Shown here: positions 57,288-64,000 of the stretch, in pieces
How the letters are laid out: every line of letters begins with the position of its first letter
Position numbering within the stretch: the stretch's first letter is position 1
NCBI RefSeq assembly: GCF_006228325.1
Contig: NZ_CP040231.1
Location: 1,437,001 to 1,501,000 of the forward strand
DNA from: Streptococcus sp. 1643
GTDB taxonomy: Bacteria; Bacillota; Bacilli; Lactobacillales; Streptococcaceae
DNA length: 64,000 nucleotides
Reading direction: 5' to 3'
The notes under the pieces: model-generated
What the model saw: the letters and a program-made list of their open reading frames with translations, nothing else
Databases searched by the model: none
Told to the model about the DNA's origin: nothing
Program-made: the position numbers and the translations under genes

Positions 57288-58517
57288 TCAGTTTTCGTGA
57301 GTTTTTTCGTCCAGATAAGCTGTCAGAGCTGCTACCATTTCTTCCGGTCTTTCTGCTGAGAAAATACCTGCATAGGCACTTTCAGGTAGTTCCCGCGACT
57401 GGGTATTGTCAAAAGTCAAGATCGGTTTCTCAAAGTGTGAAATATAGTCATAAACAACACTCAACTTGTCATCGTGGTTAATATCAAGGTAGACATCTGT
57501 CTGCTGGATCAGTTTCTCAACCAAGAGAGGGAAGGTGTTGGGATAGAGGGTCACATTTTCAAAACGTGACAAGAGCATGAGTTCCGGTGCCATCGTTGTA
57601 TAGGCTGCAATGTAGAAATGCACCTCTGGCAAGGCTTGAACCAGATAGTCGATTTTCTCAAGATGCCAGGAGTTAGTCAAATTAACACAAGACATAGCTG
57701 GCTGATAGACTGTGACTGGATAGTCAATTCCAGCCTGACGCCATTTTTCAGTAATGACCGACCACTCCATCAGATGATAGTACCACCAAACCTCACGCAA
57801 ACGCCCAACCGAATGAGTGTTCCAAGGTTTGTCTTGAGAAAGGAAATGCAAGATGGCTGGCAGGGGCTCTAGGGGAATCTGGAAGATGAACTCATGTCCA
57901 TGTGAGGCAGCCCCACTATCAAAACCAATCTGGAAATTATAGTTCTGATCCAGAGGAGCATAGCTGTCATGAAAGAGCATATTGAGGATGGACTGGTCTC
58001 CTTCACTCACATGTTGGTGTTCCCGCTCCGTCAACTCAACTAGCTCTTGTCTCACAGATTCTGCCCGCCATTTTTTGTTATTGATCAAGAGTACACCTGC
58101 ATTAAAACCAACCCCAACTCCAAAACAAGATGGCGCGGCAGCCAGGTAGTTTTCTCCTAAGTCCATTTCAAAGAGAGCCGTCAAATCAGCTGTCACAACC
58201 AAATCACTATCCAAGTAAAGAACCTTGTCCTCTTCGACAAAATCAGGGATAAAGTAACGGGCAAAGGTCATGTGATTGATATGGGGCAGTTTATTGCTCC
58301 AGTTCATCTGAAATTGGGCGCCAAGCATCTTGACATCCACTAATTCACCGCCCATTTGCTCTACTATCGGTCTGAGAGCGCGGAACCACTCCTGAGGAAT
58401 ATCCTGATTAAAGATATAGACCTTGACATGGCTATTATGGTAGCAGAGAGACTTGAGCGCTGTTTCAATCTGGCGAATATAGGCATAATCTCCTGCGAGA
58501 ACAATTGTTTTTTTCAT
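57288..58517 (-). CDS. GT8 family glycosyltransferase of the adhesin glycosylation locus (second copy)
   Basis: The 409 residues begin KKTIVLAGDYAYIRQIETALKSLCYHN and contain VLYLDSDLVVTADLTALFEMD (DxD metal/sugar-nucleotide motif) and FNAGVLLINNKKWR, defining a retaining GT8 enzyme. The C-terminal about 140 residues (VNLTNSWHLEKIDYLVQALPEVHFYIAAYT ... TDVYLDINHDDKL) form a module also present in the neighbouring GT8 and in GtfB. It probably extends the GlcNAc core on the adhesin with glucose or galactose. AAGGA precedes the ATG; it lies 15 bases after the first GT8. Confidence 0.9.
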   Translation of the reverse strand: MKKTIVLAGDYAYIRQIETALKSLCYHNSHVKVYIFNQDIPQEWFRALRPIVEQMGGELVDVKMLGAQFQMNWSNKLPHINHMTFARYFIPDFVEEDKVLYLDSDLVVTADLTALFEMDLGENYLAAAPSCFGVGVGFNAGVLLINNKKWRAESVRQELVELTEREHQHVSEGDQSILNMLFHDSYAPLDQNYNFQIGFDSGAASHGHEFIFQIPLEPLPAILHFLSQDKPWNTHSVGRLREVWWYYHLMEWSVITEKWRQAGIDYPVTVYQPAMSCVNLTNSWHLEKIDYLVQALPEVHFYIAAYTTMAPELMLLSRFENVTLYPNTFPLLVEKLIQQTDVYLDINHDDKLSVVYDYISHFEKPILTFDNTQSRELPESAYAGIFSAERPEEMVAALTAYLDEKTHEN

Positions 58518-58532
58518 TTAGTTTCCTTCAGT

Positions 58533-59759
58533 TTACAACGACTGCTTCTTTGATTCCAAAAGCGTGCGGATAGACTCGATCATTTGATCTACGGCTGCTG
58601 GTGAGTATACGTGACTGTAACCACTCGAGTCATGACTAGTGGTTTCAAAAGCAAATATAGGGATTTCTCTTTGCTGCACCTCTTGGATAATGTTTGCAAT
58701 TTCATCCTCATGATTGATATCCAAGTAAAAGTCAATCTTTTCCAAGACTTTTTTGACATTCATGGGATTAAAGTAAGGATAGAGGCGTACATTCAGATGC
58801 GATTGCAAGTTCATGATTTCCGGCGCAAAATTGGTATGAGCTAGGATAGAGAACTCTACATCGGGCAATTCTTGGATCAGGTGTTCGATTCTCTCTATGT
58901 GACATGTATTGGTAAAAATAGCGGTCGCATACTGGGGAGCTTGAACTAAAGATGCCAATCCTTTATGGAAATCACATTTTTTCATGACGATATCAGGCCA
59001 CTCTAGTCCGTAGTAAAACCACCAGTCCTCCCTCAAACGATTGAGGTTGATTTGGTACCAAGGCTTGTCCCCTGTATAATGGATAATCTTGGCTGTCTTC
59101 TCAGTAGCAAGAGAGTCCCTATACCAAGAATCCATCTGGTAATTTCGAGCCACTGTATCCATACCAACCATAAAATTATAGGTAGCTGGCAGCGATTTCC
59201 AACGACCTTCAAAAAGGTGATTTAACACGCCCTGATCACCAAAAACTTGGTCATGCAGTTGGTCTGTCAAGCTCAACAAGTGCTCCGTCACCTTTTCTTG
59301 ACGCCAGAGGGCCACATTAATCAGCAAGACACCAGAATTAAAAGTGCTAGGAACTAGAGCATCTGCTACAGCAGCTACCGGCCAGTCCACCATATCTTCT
59401 AAAAAGAGTTGATCTAGGTTTGATCTAACGATGATATCCGAATCCAGGTACAAGGCTAGGTCTTCGCTGACATACTGAGGAATAAAATAACGAAAGTAAG
59501 CCGCGTAACTTAGATGAGCCAAGGGAAGATGATACTCCTTTAAGCCATGATGACTAATCTTGACATTGACGATTTTTGAGGCTAGAGGCTCTAGACGTCT
59601 CTCCATGAGCTGAAACCATTCAGATGGCAAATCATCATTGAAAACATAAAAAGTCACTGCTCGGTTATGGGCACAGATTGACTTGATTGTTGTCTCAATC
59701 TTGTCCATATATGCATTATCACCACCGAGTACAATGGCTTTTTGAAGCTCTTTTTTCAT
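58533..59759 (-). CDS. GT8 family glycosyltransferase of the adhesin glycosylation locus (first copy)
   Basis: This 408-residue paralogue of the next gene starts MKKELQKAIVLGGDNAYMDKIETTIKSICAHN, with LALYLDSDIIVRSNLDQLFLED (DxD), FNSGVLLINVALWR and GDQGVLNHLF of GT8 enzymes, and the shared C-terminal module (FTNTCHIERIEHLIQELPDVEFSILAHT ... IDFYLDINHEDEI). The S. gordonii gene in this place is gly. The ATG at 59759 with AGGGGAC upstream is preferred over a GTG at 59780. It is the first gene after the adhesin and its terminator. Confidence 0.9.
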   Translation of the reverse strand: MKKELQKAIVLGGDNAYMDKIETTIKSICAHNRAVTFYVFNDDLPSEWFQLMERRLEPLASKIVNVKISHHGLKEYHLPLAHLSYAAYFRYFIPQYVSEDLALYLDSDIIVRSNLDQLFLEDMVDWPVAAVADALVPSTFNSGVLLINVALWRQEKVTEHLLSLTDQLHDQVFGDQGVLNHLFEGRWKSLPATYNFMVGMDTVARNYQMDSWYRDSLATEKTAKIIHYTGDKPWYQINLNRLREDWWFYYGLEWPDIVMKKCDFHKGLASLVQAPQYATAIFTNTCHIERIEHLIQELPDVEFSILAHTNFAPEIMNLQSHLNVRLYPYFNPMNVKKVLEKIDFYLDINHEDEIANIIQEVQQREIPIFAFETTSHDSSGYSHVYSPAAVDQMIESIRTLLESKKQSL

Positions 59760-59908
59760 TTCGTCCCCTTTTCTTTTCACATTCTTTTGGCTACTTTTCT
59801 ACTACTGTAGTTCTGATTTTTTCGATGATTATCTCACCTTCCTATTATACCTTTTCCCCTAGTTTATTTCAAACTCGAAAGAGGATTTTCCCCTTCTCAC
59901 ATATAGAA

Positions 59909-59942
59909 AAAACCTTTGAAAAATCATGTTTTCAAAGGTTTT
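59909..59942 (-). terminator. Terminator after the serine-rich repeat adhesin
   Basis: AAAACCTTTGAAAA (59909-59922) pairs perfectly with TTTTCAAAGGTTTT (59929-59942); on the minus strand T6 follows. It lies 37 bases past the adhesin stop and would limit read-through into the export genes, allowing more adhesin mRNA than machinery mRNA. Confidence 0.85.
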
Positions 59943-59978
59943 CCATTTTACTATTTATTCATTGATTTTTATATCTTA

Positions 59979-62900
59979 TCAATGACTTTCTTGATCGTCA
60001 TTCTGATCCTTCTTGGCAAGAAGACCGATACCTGTCACAGCTGCCAATGCTCCCAACAAAGCAGATGCTACCGAAGTCGACGCTCCTGTATTTGGTAAGA
60101 CTTGTCTCGGCTTGCTTGAAGCGGATTGACCTTGGTTTGCAATGTTTGCCATTGAGAGAGAGGTGCTTGTTAAAGTAGATGCCAGAGTACTTGCTGATGC
60201 AGAACTACTAATAGAATCTGAAGTCGAGAGACTAGTGCTAATCGACGTTGACTCGCTCACTGACATACTTGCTGAAACCGAAGTACTTGCTAGAGTCGAT
60301 TCACTGGCGAACATGCTAGCTGAGAGTGATGCGCTCGTTGAAGTAGATTCGCTCACTGATGTACTTGCTGAGATCGAAGCACTTTCCAATGCTAACTCGG
60401 CTGCTAGCATACTTGCAGAAGTTGAAGTACTTGTTGATGCCGATTGGCTGGAGCTCACTGAGGCAGATTGACTCGTGCTCGCTGAAGCTGATTCACTTGT
60501 GCTTACTGAGGCAGATTGGCTTGAGCTCACTGAGGCAGATTCGCTCGAACTTACCGAAGCAGATTGGCTTGAGCTTACTGAAGCCGATTGACTCGAACTT
60601 GCCGATACAGACTCACTCGAACTTACTGAAGCAGACTGGCTAGCACTTGCTGATGCTGACTCACTTGCGCTGGCTGAAGCTGATCGACTTGCACTTGCAG
60701 ATGCAGATTCACTTGCGCTCGCTGAGGCAGACTGACTTAAGCTTACAGATGCCGATTGGCTCGAACTCACCGATGCAGACTGGCTTGCGCTGGCTGAAGC
60801 GGATTGACTTACGCTTGCTGAAGCGGACTGGCTGGCACTTACTGATGCTGACTGACTAGCACTTGCAGATGCGGATTGACTAGAGCTTACGGATGCTGAC
60901 TGGCTGGAGCTGACTGAGGCAGACTGGCTCGCGCTCACTGAAGCAGATTCGCTGGAGCTTACCGATGCAGACTGACTCGAGCTGACTGAGGCGGACTCAC
61001 TCGCACTCACCGATGCGGACTGGCTTGCGCTGGCTGAAGCTGATCGACTTGCACTTGCTGAGGCTGATTGACTTGAGCTCACCGATGCGGACTGACTCGA
61101 ACTTGCAGATGCGGACTGACTCGAACTTGCAGATGCAGACTGACTCGAACTTGCAGATGCAGACTGACTCGAACTTACCGATGCTGATTGGCTTGCGCTC
61201 GCTGAAGCTGATCGACTTGCACTTGCAGATGCTGACTGGCTGGAGCTTACTGAAGCCGATTCGCTTGTGCTTACAGACGCTGATTGACTCGAGCTTACGG
61301 ATGCTGACTGGCTGGAGCTCGCTGAGGCTGATTGGCTTGATCTTACGGATGCTGACTGGCTTGCACTTGCTGATGCGGACTGACTCGTGCTGGCTGAGGC
61401 TGATTGGCTTGCGCTCGTTGAAGCAGATTGGCTGGAGCTTACTGAAGCCGATTGACTCGAACTTGCTGAAGCTGACTGACTCGTGCTGGCTGAGGCTGAT
61501 TGACTCGAACTTACCGATGCTGACTCACTTGCGCTTACTGAAGCGGATTGACTCGAGCTTACTGATGCTGACTCACTGGCACTCAATGATGCAGACTGGC
61601 TAGCACTTACTGAAGCTGATTCACTTGTGCTTACAGATGCTGACTCACTGGCACTCAATGATGCAGATTGACTCGAGCTCGTTGAAGCAGATTGGCTCGA
61701 ACTTACTGAAGCCGATTCGCTCGAGCTTACAGATGCTGATTGACTTGCGCTCGCTGAAGCTGATTGGCTAGCGCTCGCTGAGGCTGATTCGCTTGAACTT
61801 ACTGAGGCAGATTGACTAGCGCTGGATGAAGCGGATTGACTTGAGCTTGCTGAAGCAGATTGACTTGAGCTGGATGAAGCGGATTGACTGGCACTTACTG
61901 ATGCAGATCGGCTTGAGCTTACTGAGGCTGACTGACTTGCGCTCACTGACGCTGACTGACTAGCACTTGAAGATGCAGATTGACTCGAACTCGCTGAAGC
62001 TGACTGACTTGCACTCAATGATGCTGATTCACTTGCGCTCGTTGAAGCAGATTGGCTGGAGCTTACTGAAGCCGATTGACTCGAACTTGCTGAAGCTGAC
62101 TGACTAGCGCTCACTGACGCGGATTCGCTCGAACTTACTGATGCTGATTGGCTGGAGCTTACAGACGCTGACTCACTGGAGCTTACTGAAGCGGACTGGC
62201 TGGCGCTCGCTGAGGCTGATTGGCTGGAGCTTACGGACGCTGACTGACTTGCACTTGCTGATGCGGACTGACTCGTGCTGGCTGAGGCTGATTGGCTTGC
62301 GCTCGTTGAAGCAGATTGGCTGGCACTTACTGAAGCTGACTCACTGGCACTCAATGATGCAGACTGGCTAGCACTTACTGAAGCTGATTCACTTGTGCTT
62401 ACAGATGCTGACTCACTGGCACTCAATGATGCAGATTGACTCGAGCTTACTGAAGCGGATTGACTGGCACTTACTGATGCAGATCGGCTTGAGCTTACTG
62501 AGGCTGACTGACTTGCGCTCACTGACGCTGACTGACTAGCACTTGAAGATGCAGATTGACTCGAACTCGCTGAAGCTGACTGACTTGCACTCAATGATGC
62601 TGATTCACTTGCGCTCGTTGAAGCAGATTGGCTGGAGCTTACAGACGCTGACTCACTCGAACTTACAGAAGCGGATTGGCTAGCGCTGGATGAAGCGGAT
62701 TGACTTGAGCTTGCTGAAGCAGATTGACTTGAGCTTACCGAGGCGGACTGGCTGGCGCTCGCTGAGGCTGATTGGCTGGAGCTTACGGACGCTGACTGAC
62801 TTGCACTTGCTGATGCGGACTGACTCGTGCTGGCTGAGGCTGATTGGCTTGCGCTCGTTGAAGCAGATTGGCTGGAGCTTACGGACGCTGACTGACTTGC

Positions 62901-64000
62901 ACTTGCTGATGCGGACTGACTCGTGCTGGCTGAGGCTGATTGGCTTGCGCTCGTTGAAGCAGATTGGCTGGAGCTTACTGAAGCCGATTGACTCGAACTT
63001 GCTGAAGCTGACTGACTTGAGCTTACGGACGCTGACTGGCTTGCGCTCGTTGAAGCAGATTGGCTGGCACTTACTGAAGCTGACTGACTCGTGCTGGCTG
63101 AGGCTGATTGACTCGAACTTACCGATGCTGACTCACTTGCGCTTACTGAAGCGGATTGACTCGAGCTTACTGATGCTGACTCACTGGCACTCAATGATGC
63201 AGACTGGCTAGCACTTACTGAAGCTGATTCACTTGTGCTTACAGATGCTGACTCACTGGCACTCAATGATGCAGATTGACTCGAGCTTACTGAAGCGGAT
63301 TGACTGGCACTTACTGATGCAGATCGGCTTGAGCTTACTGAGGCTGACTGACTTGCGCTCACTGACGCTGACTGACTAGCACTTGAAGATGCAGATTGAC
63401 TCGAACTCGCTGAAGCTGACTGACTTGCACTCAATGATGCTGATTCACTTGCGCTCGTTGAAGCAGATTGGCTGGAGCTTACTGAAGCCGATTGACTCGA
63501 ACTTGCTGAAGCTGACTGACTAGCGCTCACTGACGCGGATTCGCTCGAACTTACTGATGCTGATTGGCTGGAGCTTACAGACGCTGACTCACTGGAGCTT
63601 ACTGAAGCGGATTGACTAGCACTCACTGAAGTTGACTGGCTTGAGCTCACCGATGCGGACTGACTCGAACTTGCTGACGCGGATTGGCTTGAGCTGACTG
63701 ACGCTGACTGGCTAGCGCTGGCTGACGCGGATTGACTGGCACTCACTGACGCTGACTGGCTTGAGCTTACTGAGGCCGATTGACTCGAGCTGACTGAAGC
63801 AGACTGACTTGCGCTCGCTGAGGCTGATTGGCTTGAGCTCACTGAGGCAGACTGACTTGCGCTCGCTGAGGCTGATTCGCTTGAGCTTACTGAGGCTGAC
63901 TGACTCGAACTTGCAGATACTGATTGACTTGCGCTCACTGAAGCTGATTGGCTGACACTCGCTGACGCTGATTGGCTCGAACTTACTGAGGCAGACTGAC
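59979..64000 (-). CDS. Serine-rich repeat glycoprotein adhesin, N-terminal part beyond the window
   Basis: The frame is open to the right edge, so at least 1340 residues are present: about 1,170 residues of near-perfect alternating Ser-x repeats (SAS-x-S-x-SQ/ES type), then a more diverse Ser/Thr-rich part with Met, Leu and Glu, and a sortase signal LPNTG followed by a hydrophobic helix ([20 protein letters not shown]) and [11 protein letters not shown]. This is the GspB/Hsa/PsrP-type adhesin exported by SecA2/SecY2 and glycosylated by GtfA/GtfB. The signal peptide, short SRR1 and binding region lie past base 64000. Long DNA duplications occur inside the repeats. Confidence 0.96.
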   Translation of the reverse strand, partial: QSASVSSSQSASASVSQSASVSASQSVSASSSQSASVSSSESASASASQSASVSSSQSASASASQSASVSSSQSASVSSSQSASVSASQSASASASQSASVSSSQSASASSSQSASVSSSQSTSVSASQSASVSSSESASVSSSQSASVSSSESASVSASQSASASSSQSASVSSSQSASTSASESASLSASQSASASSSQSASSSASQSASVSASQSASVSSSRSASVSASQSASVSSSQSASLSASESASVSTSESASVSASQSASLSASESASVSSSQSASVSASESASVSSSQSASASTSQSASVSASQSASTSASQSASVSSSQSASASSSQSASVSSSQSASTSASQSASASTSQSASASASQSASVSSSQSASTSASQSASASTSQSASASASQSASVSSSQSASASASQSASVSSSQSASASSSQSASSSASQSASVSSSESASVSSSQSASTSASESASLSASQSASASSSQSASSSASQSASVSASQSASVSSSRSASVSASQSASVSSSQSASLSASESASVSTSESASVSASQSASLSASESASVSASQSASTSASQSASASTSQSASASASQSASVSSSQSASASASQSASVSSSESASVSSSQSASVSSSESASVSASQSASASSSQSASVSSSQSASTSASESASLSASQSASASSSQSASSSASQSASVSASQSASVSSSRSASVSASQSASSSSSQSASASSSQSASSSASQSASVSSSESASASASQSASASASQSASVSSSESASVSSSQSASTSSSQSASLSASESASVSTSESASVSASQSASLSASESASVSSSQSASVSASESASVSSSQSASASTSQSASASSSQSASVSSSQSASTSASQSASASTSQSASASASQSASVRSSQSASASSSQSASVSSSQSASVSTSESASVSSSQSASASASRSASASASQSASVSSSQSASASSSQSASASSSQSASASSSQSASVSSSQSASASASRSASASASQSASVSASESASVSSSQSASVSSSESASVSASQSASVSSSQSASVSSSQSASASASQSASVSASQSASASVSQSASASASQSASVSSSQSASVSLSQSASASASESASASASRSASASASESASASASQSASVSSSESVSASSSQSASVSSSQSASVSSSESASVSSSQSASVSTSESASASTSQSASVSSSQSASTSTSTSASMLAAELALESASISASTSVSESTSTSASLSASMFASESTLASTSVSASMSVSESTSISTSLSTSDSISSSASASTLASTLTSTSLSMANIANQGQSASSKPRQVLPNTGASTSVASALLGALAAVTGIGLLAKKDQNDDQESH
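61875..62195. repeat. 321-bp block duplicated at 63291-63611 within the adhesin repeats
   Basis: By direct comparison these 321 bases are identical to 63291-63611 (offset 1416, a multiple of 3), ending where GCGGAC and GCGGAT differ. A second identical block, 62335-62642, matches 63175-63482 (offset 840). They record recent in-frame recombination in the serine-rich region. Confidence 0.9.
62771..62962. repeat. 96-bp tandem duplication within the adhesin repeats
   Basis: The 96 bases 62771-62866 are repeated directly at 62867-62962, giving two identical 32-residue units. The preserved third-base choices show it is a recent event rather than convergent Ser coding. Confidence 0.85.

Noticed and set aside
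60142..63211. Several plus-strand open frames opposite the adhesin repeats, rich in Leu, Arg and Thr.
   Set aside because: They are the complement of a periodic Ser/Ala coding repeat that lacks stops by composition. None has a ribosome site or a recognisable domain.
59979..64000. The dense regular repeats could be mistaken for a CRISPR or satellite array.
   Set aside because: There are no constant repeat and unique spacer units; the periodicity is codon-based, encodes Ser-x dipeptides, and ends in an LPNTG sorting signal.

Overview
The window is a low-GC Firmicutes chromosome segment. Its proteins and gene order (metE-metF-pnp-cysE; scrK-scrA/scrB-scrR; mvaA-mvaS; phpP-stkP-rsmB-fmt-priA-rpoZ-gmk; rny; nadD-yqeK-rsfS; an accessory Sec locus with a serine-rich repeat adhesin) point to a mitis-group Streptococcus such as S. 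mitis, S. oralis or a close relative of S. pneumoniae. Species is not decided. Almost all genes lie on the minus strand. The exceptions are a TVP38-family membrane gene, scrB-scrR, and sstT with an aromatic-acid-exporter-like gene.

Layout. 1-8.9 kb: a dihydrofolate-reductase-like gene, a nucleoside phosphorylase, a double GNAT protein, cysE, pnp, and the methionine pair metE-metF behind a perfect MET-box palindrome. 9.0-13.7 kb: accessory genes, namely a DUF1722 protein, a TIGR02328 protein, an AT-rich insert carrying an hsdR stump, a proteasome/HslV-like Ntn hydrolase and a HigA-like regulator, and a superfamily II helicase with an embedded membrane hairpin. 13.8-20.5 kb: a TVP38 protein and the sucrose regulon. 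20.5-24.3 kb: mevalonate genes and a split ThrE exporter. 24.3-42.8 kb: a long housekeeping run covering the cell-division kinase/phosphatase pair, tRNA and rRNA modification, replication restart, RNase Y, ribosome assembly GTPases, NAD synthesis, CorA and MscS, interrupted by a yefM-yoeB toxin-antitoxin module. 42.9-45.1 kb: two transporters. 45.2-46.8 kb: orphan polymorphic-toxin immunity genes, one of them broken. 46.8-64 kb: a complete accessory Sec and glycosylation locus (asp5, asp4, gtfB, gtfA, secA2, asp3, asp2, asp1, secY2, two GT8 enzymes) serving the adhesin, whose 5' end lies beyond the window.

The most unusual signals are: (1) the Ntn hydrolase/HigA pair inside a decayed type I restriction locus; (2) two families of intergenic elements (family A at 4931-5132 and 37139-37378; family B at 5162-5300, 14535-14670 and 39418-39545) whose stems differ in sequence between copies but keep the same folding plan, which suggests structured RNAs or mobile miniature repeats; (3) yefM-yoeB flanked by a duplicated stop-codon-plus-terminator; (4) a C-terminal module shared by GtfB and both GT8 enzymes. 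All family calls come from reading the sequence and remembered family hallmarks; no database search was run.
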